Source: Deltaproteobacteria bacterium
Lineage (GTDB): Bacteria; Desulfobacterota; Desulfomonilia; UBA1062
DNA: 64,000 nt
Assembly (NCBI GenBank): GCA_018434685.1
Contig: JAHDOV010000009.1
Span: 26,164 to 90,163, forward strand
Reading direction: 5' to 3'
Positions 1 through 9,219 of the stretch are shown piece after piece (the stretch's first letter is position 1; each line of letters begins with the position of its first letter). The position numbers were made by a program, and so were the translations under genes. The notes below the pieces were generated by a model that searched no databases, was not told where the DNA came from, and saw only the letters and a list, made by a program, of their open reading frames with translations.

Positions 1-47
1 CCAAGGGTATCCGCCATCTCGTCAGATCCGGTGAGCTGCCGGCATAA
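1..47 (+). CDS. 3' end of an unidentified upstream gene (partial)
   Basis: An open frame entering from the left edge encodes KGIRHLVRSGELPA and ends at a TAA at 45-47. The fragment is too short for family assignment. The gene lies upstream of gnd on the same strand with about 130 bp between them, so it could be another sugar-phosphate gene, but that is only a guess from context. Confidence 0.4.
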   Translation, partial: KGIRHLVRSGELPA

Positions 48-180
48 TCGTCCTCCACCCTTGTACGCACAGTCTTCCCCGCTATATTAATACCTGTATC
101 AGGACTGCATATCCCTGCTTCAGAGTATCTGTTTCCGTCTGATAAATGACATTTCCTGAACATGGGAAGGGGGATCGGGC

Positions 181-1113
181 ATGGAACTCGCGATGATCGG
201 CCTGGGAAAGATGGGGCTCAATATGGCAACGCGTCTGCTGCGTGCGGGTCACTCCGTGGTGGCGTACGATCTGGCTGAAGAGGCTGTCCGGCAGGCTCGG
301 CTCGAAGGCGCACAGGCTGCAGGAACGATCCGTGACGTTGCCGGCATGCTCGCTGCCCCGCGGGTGGTATGGGTTATGGTGCCTTCCGGAGACCCCACCG
401 AAGATACTATTGCCACCCTGTCATCCCTCCTGTCCGCAGGCGACTGCATCGTTGACGGTGGAAACAGCAATTACAAAGACTCCATGCGCCGGGCCGGTAT
501 GCTCAAGGACCTGGGGCTGCATTTTGTGGATGTGGGCACCAGCGGGGGAATCAGGGGGCTCGCCGAAGGGTACAGTATGATGATCGGGGGCGACGTGGAT
601 GTCGTGGTGCGCCTGCGCCCGCTGTTCGAGGCCCTTGCACCTGCTCCGGACAGGGGGTGGGGCCGCGTGGGGCCGAGCGGTTCCGGTCATTTCGTCAAGA
701 TGGTCCACAACGGCATTGAATACGGCCTGATGCAGGCATATGCCGAAGGTTTCGACCTCATGAAGGCAAAAGAGGAGTTCGGCCTGGACATGCACCAGAT
801 TACTCAGATCTGGCGCTTCGGCAGCGTCATCAGGTCATGGCTTCTCGATATCACTGCCGAGGCCTTTGCCGAAGACCAGGAACTGAGTGATGTCGAGGCC
901 TGGGTTGCAGACAGCGGAGAGGGCCGCTGGAGTGTGGCCGAGGCCATCGACCTGAACGTCCCGGCGCCCGTGATCACACTTGCACTTGAGATGCGCCTGG
1001 TGAGCCGCCACAAAGACAGCTATGCGGCAAAGGTCATCTCGGCCATGAGGAACAGGTTCGGCGGCCACCCGGTGCGCAGGGGTCATACGCGATCGGGCGA
1101 GCAGGCTGGCTGA
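181..1113 (+). CDS. gnd: 6-phosphogluconate dehydrogenase, decarboxylating (short form)
   Basis: Oxidises 6-phosphogluconate to ribulose 5-phosphate and CO2 in the oxidative pentose phosphate pathway; cytoplasmic. The 310-residue product has the N-terminal Rossmann motif GLGKMG, then DGGNSNYKDS, the substrate-binding GTSGG segment and the catalytic-helix region GSGHFVKMVHNGIEYG. The length fits the roughly 300-residue bacterial form, which lacks the long C-terminal tail of the 470-residue enzyme and is often NAD-preferring. A purine-rich GGAAGGGGG precedes the ATG. The partner genes zwf and pgl lie about 6 kb away on the other strand, so the three oxidative steps are encoded in one neighbourhood but not one operon. 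Confidence 0.93.
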   Translation: MELAMIGLGKMGLNMATRLLRAGHSVVAYDLAEEAVRQARLEGAQAAGTIRDVAGMLAAPRVVWVMVPSGDPTEDTIATLSSLLSAGDCIVDGGNSNYKDSMRRAGMLKDLGLHFVDVGTSGGIRGLAEGYSMMIGGDVDVVVRLRPLFEALAPAPDRGWGRVGPSGSGHFVKMVHNGIEYGLMQAYAEGFDLMKAKEEFGLDMHQITQIWRFGSVIRSWLLDITAEAFAEDQELSDVEAWVADSGEGRWSVAEAIDLNVPAPVITLALEMRLVSRHKDSYAAKVISAMRNRFGGHPVRRGHTRSGEQAG

Positions 1114-1141
1114 GCAAGAAAAGGGATAAAGGAGCAGACCC

Positions 1142-2611
1142 ATGTCGGAATACGAATACGACCTCGGGATAATCGGCGGCGGAGCGGCAGGGCTCACTGC
1201 TGCCGCAGGGGGTGCCCAGTTCGGGGCAAAGACCCTCCTCATCGAAAAATCGGATAAACTCGGAGGTGACTGCCTCCACTACGGGTGCGTGCCGTCGAAA
1301 ACGCTCATCAGGACCGCGGGGGTCTGGGCGCAGGCACGCCGCTGTCAGGACTTCGGTCTCCCGGAACTGGTGCTGCCTCACGTGGACCTGGGCGCTGTCA
1401 TGGACCGCGTCCAATCGGTCATCGAGAGGATCCAGCACCATGACTCTCCCGAGCGGTTCTGCGGTCTCGGGGCCGGGGTGAAATTCGGCGCCCCGGTCTT
1501 TATCGATGACCATGTCGTGGAGGTCGACGGAGACCGGATATCTGCCAGGAGCTGGGTTATTGCCACCGGCTCCAGCCCTGCCCTGCCCCCGGTGGACGGC
1601 CTCGATCTCGTGGCGCCCTGGACCAACGAGACCGTGTTCTCCCAGAGGACCCTTCCCGGCAGGCTCATTGTCCTGGGGGGCGGCCCGGTCGGTCTCGAGC
1701 TGTCACAGGCCTTCTGCCGGCTGGGATCACACGTCATCATCGTCGAATTCATGGAACAGATCCTCGGGCCGGAAGACGCCGATATGGCTGAAATCCTGAA
1801 AGAGCGCCTCGTGAGCGAGGGTGTGGAGATCCATACAGGCACGAAGGCTGTCCGTGCCGAGGCCATACCCGGCGGCGTACGGATCGTAGTTGCCCCTGCC
1901 AGGTCAGAAGGCCCCACACGGGTGATCGAAGCCGATGCAATCCTGGTGGCAGCAGGCAGGAAGCCCAATATCGACGGCCTCGGCCTCGATGCGGCAGGGG
2001 TGAAGCATACCCCGCGCGGCATACCGGCCAATGCCCGCATGAAAACGAATATCCCGCACATCTATGCCTGCGGCGACGTGAACGGCCAGATGCCCTTTAC
2101 CCATGTTGCCGGCTACGAGGGCGGTATCGCTTTAAGCAATGCGGTCCTGCGCCTGCCCAGAAAGGCAGACTACACCAGGGTGGGTTGGTGCACCTATACC
2201 GATCCTGAGGTGGCGAGCATCGGGCTGAATGAAAAACGCGCGCAAAAGGAAGGCATCGACTACCACGTCTTCGAAGAGCTGTATGCGGACAATGACCGGG
2301 CGCTGGCCGAGGGGGAGGAAACCGGCAAGATCAAGATGCTCGTGAGCCCCAGGGGCAAGCTGCTGGGCTGCCAGATCATCGGCGCCCACGCAGGGGAACT
2401 CATACATGAGTGGGTGCTTGCGCACAGTGCCGGGGTGAAGCTCTCTGCCATTGCCGGTATGGTTCATGTCTATCCGACCGTCTCCGAGATCTCCAAACGC
2501 GTGGCCGGAGACCTGTTCGCCTCGAAGATCTTCTCCGACAAGACCAGGACCATGCTGCGGCTGCTGTTCAACCTCAAGGGTCGGGCATGCTCCCTGCCTA
2601 AGGAGGCATAG
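1142..2611 (+). CDS. FAD-dependent NAD(P)-disulfide oxidoreductase (dihydrolipoamide dehydrogenase / mercuric reductase-like)
   Basis: Class I pyridine nucleotide-disulfide oxidoreductase of 489 residues. It has an N-terminal FAD motif GIIGGGAAG, the redox-active disulfide in GGDCLHYGCVPSK, a second Rossmann motif GGGPVGLE for NAD(P)H, the ACGDVNG FAD motif and a C-terminal dimerisation domain (HVYPTVSE). In this family the terminal His-Pro or Tyr-Pro pair takes part in catalysis; here HVYPT is present. No lipoyl-dependent complex genes are adjacent, so the substrate is unknown; YkgC-type and mercuric reductase-like members are possible. It starts 28 bp after gnd with AAAGGAG before the ATG and is probably cotranscribed with it. 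Confidence 0.85.
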   Translation: MSEYEYDLGIIGGGAAGLTAAAGGAQFGAKTLLIEKSDKLGGDCLHYGCVPSKTLIRTAGVWAQARRCQDFGLPELVLPHVDLGAVMDRVQSVIERIQHHDSPERFCGLGAGVKFGAPVFIDDHVVEVDGDRISARSWVIATGSSPALPPVDGLDLVAPWTNETVFSQRTLPGRLIVLGGGPVGLELSQAFCRLGSHVIIVEFMEQILGPEDADMAEILKERLVSEGVEIHTGTKAVRAEAIPGGVRIVVAPARSEGPTRVIEADAILVAAGRKPNIDGLGLDAAGVKHTPRGIPANARMKTNIPHIYACGDVNGQMPFTHVAGYEGGIALSNAVLRLPRKADYTRVGWCTYTDPEVASIGLNEKRAQKEGIDYHVFEELYADNDRALAEGEETGKIKMLVSPRGKLLGCQIIGAHAGELIHEWVLAHSAGVKLSAIAGMVHVYPTVSEISKRVAGDLFASKIFSDKTRTMLRLLFNLKGRACSLPKEA

Positions 2612-2946
2612 AAGTTACCCGGTTTCTGTCCGCTCTACTCTCCTCTCAAGATCTCCACGAGGAAAAAGGGCTGAGACTGAGCAGGAGACACGGGCAGGGA
2701 GAGCGGTCCTCATCTTCACAGGAAAATCGCCGGTGCGGAGCGAACGTGTCACCACAGCGCTTCAGCCAGGCATTGGTACCCCCTGCCCGTGATGGCGAAG
2801 AGATGGTGCAATTGAGTAATGAAACGGGCGGTCGCATCATTGGCAGGACCAGCCCATACCATTACTCCAGTGCACCACTGCCCTTCTTTTCAAGATCTCG
2901 CAGAAACAGGGCAGCCGATGCCGGTCAAACAGGAAAGGGCCCTCGT
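2612..2946. other. Intergenic region between convergent genes
   Basis: About 335 bp lie between the oxidoreductase stop and the stop of the ComEA-like gene on the opposite strand. Frames here are short and resemble no known family. No convincing strong terminator was seen. Confidence 0.5.
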
Positions 2947-3264
2947 CTATTCCACGGGCCGCAGCGTGTTATCACCCTCGAGCTGGAGAAACGGCCTGAT
3001 CCGGTCGATGTAGGTATACTCGAACCCGTTGACCATGATGAGTTCATCGATTGTCGCCAGCGGACCGTTCATGTTCCGGTACGTGATGATATTCCTGGCG
3101 AGCGTCTCGGACATATCGGGGAGCATGATCAGCTGTTCGTATGATGCGGTGTTGATATTCAGGAATCCGGCAAACTGTTGTTGACCTTCCCCGGCGCAGA
3201 TGGTGTTTCCAAAAACAAGGCACAGAAGTGCTATGGACAGAAAAGCCACGATTACTCTTTTCAT
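2947..3264 (-). CDS. ComEA-like helix-hairpin-helix protein, exported
   Basis: A 105-residue protein with an N-terminal signal peptide (MKRVIVAFLSIALLCLVFG, cleavage likely near ICAGE) followed by one ComEA-type helix-hairpin-helix unit (NINTASYEQLIMLPDMSETLA). This domain binds DNA non-specifically; in competence systems ComEA is the periplasmic DNA receptor. The N-terminal membrane/linker part of classical ComEA is replaced by a cleavable signal, and no competence genes are adjacent, so a DNA-uptake role is inference only. Confidence 0.75.
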   Translation of the reverse strand: MKRVIVAFLSIALLCLVFGNTICAGEGQQQFAGFLNINTASYEQLIMLPDMSETLARNIITYRNMNGPLATIDELIMVNGFEYTYIDRIRPFLQLEGDNTLRPVE

Positions 3265-3433
3265 GGCATGTCCCCCTTACATCACTGATTTCGGCAGCGC
3301 AATGATTCCGCCAGCACAGCTTATCATAATAATCCACAGGCACATGAAGTCAATGCTTCGGGACTTATAAGGTCATACACTGGTGGCGGTCAGGGGTATT
3401 CTCTTCAGCACACCCCGCCGGGGGGGAACGACT

Positions 3434-3943
3434 TCAGGAAAAGTTCAGCCGGACAAGGTTCTGCGTATCGAAGATGTTTCTCACCCTGTTCAGATATTCG
3501 TTTTCCTTGAAGGGTTTCCTGATGTATCCATCCACGAGGTGCTCATCGAACATCTCGTTGAGGTCATCGTGCTTTGCACGGGCAGAACAGACCAGTGTCT
3601 TGATGTGCGGGTATTTCGTCTTTACATTCCGGATAAATGTGTAGCCATCCATCCCGGGACGGTGAATATTGGTGGAAATGAGATCGATATTGCCCTTTCT
3701 GACCTCGACGGTCTGCAGTGCGGCGTCACTGGAAGGCAGGGTTATGATCTCGAGTGCATATTCCTTCAGGGAGTTCTCGAGTACGGCCCGTATGAACGAC
3801 CGCATGTCCCTGTTGTCATCAACTATGAGAATGATCTTCTTGGTCTTTAATCTCATGTCGCGCAAGCAGTATAATCGCTTGCAGGACATTTTAAAAGGAT
3901 ATCTTGTATTATTTTTGACGAAAGAAAACTCCTGAGGGGTCAT
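3434..3943 (-). CDS. Single-domain response regulator (CheY-like receiver)
   Basis: The core (IILIVDDNRDMRSF, then STNIHRPGMDGYTF and a PFKENEYL segment with the conserved Lys) is a receiver domain without an output domain. The usual phospho-acceptor Asp position reads STN in LISTNIHRPGMDG, so the acceptor is probably Asn and phosphorylation may be lost. The start at 3943 is chosen because AAGGAGG lies five bases upstream; internal ATGs at 3889 and 3856 have no comparable ribosome-binding site. That gives an unusual 30-residue leader before the receiver. No kinase is adjacent. Confidence 0.7.
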   Translation of the reverse strand: MTPQEFSFVKNNTRYPFKMSCKRLYCLRDMRLKTKKIILIVDDNRDMRSFIRAVLENSLKEYALEIITLPSSDAALQTVEVRKGNIDLISTNIHRPGMDGYTFIRNVKTKYPHIKTLVCSARAKHDDLNEMFDEHLVDGYIRKPFKENEYLNRVRNIFDTQNLVRLNFS

Positions 3944-4106
3944 TCATCCCTCCTTCGACGGCGTGGAGTCTCCCCGCGATGAACGCTGCGGTGAAGGCGC
4001 TGCTGACTGTCGCAGGCGCCAATGGTCTTCGCCAGACCGCACTCGATCTGCGGCATACATCTCATGCCCGGTGACCGGCGACCAGGAGCAAAGCACCCAT
4101 GCCCGG

Positions 4107-4547
4107 TTACAGGCTGTGCTGTTTCAATGTCTGATATTTGATGCCGATGGTGGCCTCCATCAAACCGGTATAGGAGGCGCCGCACAGCTCTTTTTTCCTC
4201 TTGAGATAATGCGGCAGGTCCCGCACGTAGGTGCTCTCCGCCTCTGTTCCCCACAAGAGGTCACCGCTGTAGGGACTCCGGTGGTATGGTTCGCAGATCT
4301 TGAAGGTGAAATCAGGGATTCCGGATAATTTCAGCGTCAGCTCTGCGACGCAGTTCACCGGGCTCATCATATCGAAGAACACCTTCCCGACAAGGTTTTC
4401 GTCGATCATGATTATACTGGGATAGAGCGAATATTCATGTATGAGGACATACCAGTTGTCATCCTTGTCCTTTTTCAGGTCCAGGTCGCTTATCCCCATG
4501 TCCTGCAAGTGCTGTTTGACTCTTTTGGCCAGTTCTTTTCGTTCCAT
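4107..4547 (-). CDS. Hypothetical protein, 146 residues
   Basis: Not assigned to a known family. The product is acidic-basic and soluble, starts MERKELAKRVKQHL and contains DLDLKKDKDDNWYVLIHEY and a Tyr/Pro-rich C-terminal half (ICEPYHRSPYSGDLLWG). The start at 4547 is set by GGGAGG eight bases upstream; a longer open frame upstream of it has no ribosome-binding site and runs into the divergent queH promoter region. No signal peptide or membrane segment was seen. Confidence 0.65.
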   Translation of the reverse strand: MERKELAKRVKQHLQDMGISDLDLKKDKDDNWYVLIHEYSLYPSIIMIDENLVGKVFFDMMSPVNCVAELTLKLSGIPDFTFKICEPYHRSPYSGDLLWGTEAESTYVRDLPHYLKRKKELCGASYTGLMEATIGIKYQTLKQHSL

Positions 4548-4748
4548 TACGCAGCCTCCCTGCTTCTTGGGATTGCATCTCTCCACAGAACATCCGCCAG
4601 TACGGTCAGCACACAATGGTATTGGAAAAATATAACGATGCCCGGCCGTCAAGTCAACATACCGGGAAGATATCCGTGGCCTGCCCAGATGGTCCTGCAG
4701 GCGCTGCCCACCGGCCACTTGCCAGGCGTGCTCAGATGGGGTAAAGAC

Positions 4749-5285
4749 ATGAAAATGGAAGGAGTTAAAAGGATTCTGCTCCACACCTGCTGCGCCTGCT
4801 GTGCAACATCGCCTGCAGAACGACTGCTGTCAGAGGGCTATGGGGTGGTTTTGTTTTTCAGCAACTCGAACATCTTCCCTCAGCAGGAGTACGATAAACG
4901 CCTGGTCTCTGCCAGGAAGCTCTCCTCTCTCCTGCGTGTCGAACTCGTGGAAGACGAGTATGATCACCAGCTGTGGCTCGATCACATCAAGGGACTGGAA
5001 CACGAACCCGAACGGGGAAGGCGCTGTCTGAAGTGTTTTGAGTTCAACCTGAAAAGGGCTGCCGGGGCTGCAGAGAGGCTCTCGATCCCCGGTTTCACCA
5101 CGACCCTCACGGTGAGCCGCCACAAACCGTCCCGGGAGATATTCTCCATCGGTGCGGGTCTCCGGGGATTTACCCCCATAGACTTCAAGAAACGAGACGG
5201 TTTCTCACGCAGCATCTCCCTGAGCAGGCTCTACGACCTCTATCGGCAGAACTACTGCGGCTGCGAATTCAGCATGCGCAGGTAA
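4749..5285 (+). CDS. queH: Epoxyqueuosine reductase QueH
   Basis: Last step of queuosine tRNA modification: reduces epoxyqueuosine to queuosine in tRNA, using Fe-S and metal centres. The 178-residue product has the family's Cys pairs: LHTCCACCATSPAERL at the N-terminus, RRCLKCFEFNLKRAA in the middle and NYCGCEFS near the end. The start at 4749 puts the first Cys motif about 12 residues in, as in other members; a second ATG six bases later is equally possible. The frame upstream (from 4437) overlaps the divergent gene and is not coding. A QueG-like protein is also encoded at 47490-48614, so one of the two may act on something else. Confidence 0.88.
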   Translation: MKMEGVKRILLHTCCACCATSPAERLLSEGYGVVLFFSNSNIFPQQEYDKRLVSARKLSSLLRVELVEDEYDHQLWLDHIKGLEHEPERGRRCLKCFEFNLKRAAGAAERLSIPGFTTTLTVSRHKPSREIFSIGAGLRGFTPIDFKKRDGFSRSISLSRLYDLYRQNYCGCEFSMRR

Positions 5286-5411
5286 CGGTAGTGCAAGGGG
5301 TGGTAACGAGCTACGGGGTGCCGGGAATGCTCCCCCGTACCCGTCGACAACAATAAAACAGGAGATATGGGGCGTCCCTCCTCTTCGACCAGGGCCGCCC
5401 CTTACCATATA

Positions 5412-5873
5412 TTACGCTTCGGGTGTCTGCTCAGCTTCTTTCTTTGCCTTCTTCACTGCCTTTTTTTCTTCCTCAGGCTTTGTCTCCGGCTGCTTGGCTT
5501 CCTCGGTCACGGCTGCCTTCTTTGCCTCGGCAGGCTGATCCCCGGCATCTTCCTTCTTTTTCTTCTTCTTGGGTTTAGCCTCTGCAGCGGCCTTCTCGGC
5601 AGCCTTATCCTTTTTGGACTTTTCTTTGGGCGGGGCGGCCTTCTTCTCTTCCCTCAGCCTGGCCATCTCTTCGATCTGTTTCTCTTTGCTGTCAATCGCC
5701 CTCAGCCTGTTGACAGTATCCCTGATCTTGGCCCGAATCTTCTTAACTGTCGTATCTTTTTCTATCTGTACCGCATCTATCCCCATGCCGGTCAGGACTT
5801 CGATACGTTGACTCAATTTCCTCTGCCAATAGGCCTTCTGGCCTTCCTGCTCCGTTTTGCCCTTTGAAGCCAT
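5412..5873 (-). CDS. Lysine/alanine/glutamate-rich protein with histone H1-like tail
   Basis: A 153-residue protein. Residues 1-75 are a helical region (SQRIEVLTGMGIDAVQIEKD and KKIRAKIRDTVNRLRAIDSK) and the remainder is a low-complexity Lys-Ala-Glu-Pro tail with a run of six lysines. Such tails resemble bacterial histone H1-like nucleoid proteins, but the tail is mixed-charge and low complexity proves little. ATG at 5873 is preceded by AAAGGAG. No neighbour suggests a pathway. Confidence 0.6.
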   Translation of the reverse strand: MASKGKTEQEGQKAYWQRKLSQRIEVLTGMGIDAVQIEKDTTVKKIRAKIRDTVNRLRAIDSKEKQIEEMARLREEKKAAPPKEKSKKDKAAEKAAAEAKPKKKKKKEDAGDQPAEAKKAAVTEEAKQPETKPEEEKKAVKKAKKEAEQTPEA

Positions 5874-6161
5874 GTTTTCTCCTTTCGCGTTCAATGGTTC
5901 ATGGTTATGTAAACACTTCACTCTCTTCTCATATAGCAGAAAAGGCAAAGGAATTTTTGTGTATCACAGATTTTCCAGGATTTCCACAAATACCAGGATT
6001 TCATCGAAAACCGTTGCATCTTAAGCTGCCGACATGCATGAAAAGCAATGGACTGAACACAATAAATCCGGGCAGAGAGCCCTTGTTCCCGATCATGAAT
6101 TCTGTCCTTTCGACATGGATCATCTCTGCACCCGTATCGCCCCGGCACAACAGCCAGTCAA

Positions 6162-6914
6162 TCACCCGTTCCCATGGGGGCGTTGTTCGAGAAGCGCTGC
6201 AGCTTCACTGTCGAGCACGTACATGAGCACCCCGCAAGACGGTGTCACCAGTGCCGCAGGCAGTTCCCTGTTCCGGTCCCGGATGACCCCTTGCACGGCC
6301 TGTGCCTTGTTCCTGCCGGTAACAAAAAAGATAATGGTGTGCGCGTTATTGATCACCCTCAGCGACAGGCTGATGCGCCAGGTGTCAACCCTGCCGGTTA
6401 TGACCGGGACCGCCAGTCGCGTCTCCTCCTGCAGACCGCTCATGCCCGGGAAGAGTGATGCGGTGTGCCCGTCCTCTCCCATGCCCAGCATGACCAGATC
6501 GAACTCGGGGACATCACCCGTTCCGGTGAAGAACTCCTTGAGGTCCTGTTCATAACCCCGTGCTGCATCCTCCAGCGAGATTGTATCCGTGACAACCGTG
6601 TGCACCCGTTCTGTGCTGATCGGAACCCGGGCCAGCAGGTGCTCATGGATGAGCCGGAAATTGCTCTTAGTGTCGCCTGCAGGGACAAACCGCTCGTCCA
6701 CGAGGAACACATGGGTCCTGTCCCAGGGAAGCGCCCTCCCGGACCGTGAGAGCCGTTCATACACCACAGCAGGGCTCCTGCCTCCCGAGAGGGCAACCGA
6801 GAACACGCCGGTGCTCTCCACTGCACTGAGCATGGTCCTCTCCCACTGTTCGGCCATGAAATCAGCGGCCCGTTCACGGTCGGGGAAGATGAATACCTCG
6901 CCCCTTTCTGCCAT
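6162..6914 (-). CDS. pgl: 6-phosphogluconolactonase
   Basis: Hydrolyses 6-phosphogluconolactone to 6-phosphogluconate between Zwf and Gnd. This is the DevB/SOL type, 250 residues, with LSGGRSPAVVYE near residue 43, VDERFVPAGDTKSN and LGMGEDGHTASLFPG, the motifs that hold substrate and the catalytic His. It begins 32 bp after the zwf stop on the same strand, so zwf and pgl are very probably one operon. Confidence 0.93.
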   Translation of the reverse strand: MAERGEVFIFPDRERAADFMAEQWERTMLSAVESTGVFSVALSGGRSPAVVYERLSRSGRALPWDRTHVFLVDERFVPAGDTKSNFRLIHEHLLARVPISTERVHTVVTDTISLEDAARGYEQDLKEFFTGTGDVPEFDLVMLGMGEDGHTASLFPGMSGLQEETRLAVPVITGRVDTWRISLSLRVINNAHTIIFFVTGRNKAQAVQGVIRDRNRELPAALVTPSCGVLMYVLDSEAAALLEQRPHGNG

Positions 6915-6946
6915 GGCCCTGCGCCTTCACCTCTTGTGCAGCCGTG

Positions 6947-8500
6947 CTAAAACCTGCTCCAGGAACAGCCGTCTCGTTCCAGGAGCGCATCGGCCTCGGG
7001 CGGACCCCAGGACCCGGCTGCATAGTTCGGGAACCCTGGCGCTATCTCCTCCCAGCGCCTGATAATGGGGTCTACGATAGTCCACATGGCTTCCACCCCG
7101 TCCTGGCGTGCAAACAGGGTGAGGTCCCCCTTCAGACAGTCCAGGATGAGCCGTTCATGGGCGCTGTGACGCTCCACCTCGAAGGCCTTGTCGTAATGAA
7201 AATCCATGGTCACGTTATAAGGCTGATTCTCAATGCCGGGATACTTCACGCTCATGCACAGGGAGATATTCTCGTGAGGCTGTATGCCGAGTCTGAGGGC
7301 ATTCGGCTTCAGGATATCACAGGTCTTGCCGAACAGCGCCAGAGGCGGCTGCCTGAAGAAGATCGAGATGACGGTCGCACGCTTCCTGAGACGCTTGCCG
7401 GTTCTCAAATAAAAGGGGACCCCTGCCCATCTCCAGCTGTCGATGTGGATCTTTGCCGCAAAGAAGGTCGGGGTGTTGGAATCAGGGGAGACCCCCGGTT
7501 CCTGCCGGTAGCCAGGCACCGGGATTCCGCCCACTTCTCCCGGGCCATACTGCCCCCTCACGGTAAAGGCATCGATGTAGCTCGCATCCATGGCACGGAC
7601 CGTCCTGAAGACCTTCACCTTCTCGTCGCGGATCAGGTCGGCGGAGAAACCCACGGGGGGCTCCATTGCCACGAGGGCAACGAGCTGCATCATGTGGTTC
7701 TGGATCACGTCCCTGACGACGCCGGTCTCCTCGTAGAAGGCACCGCGGTGCCCTATGCCCAGTTGCTCGGCCACACTGATCTCCACATGGTCGATATAGC
7801 GCCTGTTCCACAGCGGCTCGAAGATGCTGTTCGCAAACCTGAAGAACATGATGTTCTGCACCGTCTCCTTGCCGAGGTAGTGGTCCACCCGGTAGATCTG
7901 GTTTTCCTCAAAGACCTGGAGGAGAAGCCTGTTGAGCTCGGCTGCTGAAAAGCGGTCTCTTCCGAAGGGCTTTTCCATCACCATCTTCGGCTCTACGCTC
8001 CCCTCACACAGCCTGTGCTGCCCGAGGTGATATATGATGAGAGGCGCCGCCGAAGGCGGCACGGCAAAATAGAAGATCACCTCCCTCTTGTTCCTGACAT
8101 TGAGGCTGCAGGTATCCTCGATGACCAGAGCGAGTTTCCCGTACGCCTGCGGGCTCGAAAAATCGGCGCTGAGATACGTCAGATGGGAACAGAAGGCATC
8201 CCACTCGCCCTGAGCCAGTGGAAGCGGGGAGAATTCGACGAGTGATGCGCGGATATAGGTGCGGTATTCCTCGTCCGACATGGGCGGCATGCCAAAGCCG
8301 ATGATGGTGAATTCCTCCGGCAGGGCCCCGTCATGGAACAGGTGATAGAGCGAGGGCATGAGCATCCGCTTCGCATAGTCCCCTGCCCCGCCGAAGATGA
8401 CCAGGGCGAACGGTTCGGTCTTGAGGCCCCTGATGCCGGCATCACATTTCTCAAGTGCCATCTCTGTCTTTTCCTGCCCTGAAAGTATGAGCCGTTCCAT
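6947..8500 (-). CDS. zwf: Glucose-6-phosphate 1-dehydrogenase
   Basis: Catalyses the NAD(P)-dependent first step of the oxidative pentose phosphate pathway. The 517-residue product has the nucleotide-binding segment FGGAGDYAKRMLMPSLY (usually GASGDLAKRK), the catalytic RVDHYLGKE motif, EKPFGRD upstream of it and the FVRDVIQNH-like segment VRDVIQNHMMQ. The open frame extends far upstream to 9310, but that part is the wrong-frame shadow of the TVP38 gene. ATG at 8500 with GGCGAGG upstream leaves 26 bp after the preceding stop. Operon: TVP38-like, zwf, pgl. Confidence 0.93.
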   Translation of the reverse strand: MERLILSGQEKTEMALEKCDAGIRGLKTEPFALVIFGGAGDYAKRMLMPSLYHLFHDGALPEEFTIIGFGMPPMSDEEYRTYIRASLVEFSPLPLAQGEWDAFCSHLTYLSADFSSPQAYGKLALVIEDTCSLNVRNKREVIFYFAVPPSAAPLIIYHLGQHRLCEGSVEPKMVMEKPFGRDRFSAAELNRLLLQVFEENQIYRVDHYLGKETVQNIMFFRFANSIFEPLWNRRYIDHVEISVAEQLGIGHRGAFYEETGVVRDVIQNHMMQLVALVAMEPPVGFSADLIRDEKVKVFRTVRAMDASYIDAFTVRGQYGPGEVGGIPVPGYRQEPGVSPDSNTPTFFAAKIHIDSWRWAGVPFYLRTGKRLRKRATVISIFFRQPPLALFGKTCDILKPNALRLGIQPHENISLCMSVKYPGIENQPYNVTMDFHYDKAFEVERHSAHERLILDCLKGDLTLFARQDGVEAMWTIVDPIIRRWEEIAPGFPNYAAGSWGPPEADALLERDGCSWSRF

Positions 8501-8526
8501 AGTCTGGTCCTCGCCTGGGGGCCTCT

Positions 8527-9219
8527 TTACCGGGCCTGTTCCCCTTCCTGCCTCAGGGTCTTGAACTTCTGGTAGATCGCCGGAATCAGGGCAAAGAGCC
8601 CCAACAGGGCAAAGGACAAGAGCACCCTGGGGCTTGCCACCTCGCTCAGCGTGTTGATGGAGGCAATACTCGCTCCTGCATTCGCATACACGAAACTCCC
8701 CGGCAGGATCCCCACCATGGTCCCGAGGATATAGGTCCTGAGGGACAAGCCGGTTATACCGCAGGCCAGATTGACGAGAAAAAAGGGGAAGACCGGCACG
8801 AGCCTCAAAAACAGCAGGTAGGACAGTGCATTCTCCTTGAGCCCCCTGTCCAGCGACTCCATCCTGGTACCGAACGACCGGACCACCCAGCCCCTCAGCA
8901 GGGTCCGGGCAAGCAGAAAAGCCAGCACCGCACCCGCGGTCGCCCCGATGTTCACCCACAGGGTACCCATCACGGCCCCGAAGATCGCGCCTCCTGTCAG
9001 GGTGAGAATCGCTGCGCCCGGAAGAGAAAGCGCGGTCTGGAGGGTGTAGACACAGATGTACCCAAGGATAAAGATCAGCCTGTGGCTTCCATAGTACGAC
9101 AGCAGTGCGTCCCTGTTTGTCTTGAGGCTCTCGAGCGTCAGGAATCTCCCCAGATCGAAGAGGAAGAATGCAGCGAGAGCCGATGCCACAATGGCAAGAA
9201 GTATGATCTTTTTTCTCAT
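8527..9219 (-). CDS. TVP38/TMEM64 family inner-membrane protein (VTT domain)
   Basis: A 230-residue polytopic membrane protein. An N-terminal hydrophobic segment (KKIILLAIVASALAAFF) is followed by the VTT/SNARE-associated domain with LPGAAILTLTGGAIFG, a hydrophobic GATAGAVLAFLLARTLL segment and the conserved FLRLVPVFPFFLVNLACG. Members are related to DedA flippase-like proteins; the cargo is unknown here. The ATG at 9219 fits the first membrane helix and has AAGGG upstream. First gene of the zwf-pgl unit, divergent from the FAD oxidoreductase at 9503. Confidence 0.85.
   Translation of the reverse strand: MRKKIILLAIVASALAAFFLFDLGRFLTLESLKTNRDALLSYYGSHRLIFILGYICVYTLQTALSLPGAAILTLTGGAIFGAVMGTLWVNIGATAGAVLAFLLARTLLRGWVVRSFGTRMESLDRGLKENALSYLLFLRLVPVFPFFLVNLACGITGLSLRTYILGTMVGILPGSFVYANAGASIASINTLSEVASPRVLLSFALLGLFALIPAIYQKFKTLRQEGEQAR

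Noticed and set aside
2746..3144. Open frame on + opposite the ComEA-like gene
   Set aside because: It is antisense to a gene with a clear signal peptide and helix-hairpin-helix domain, and has no family similarity.
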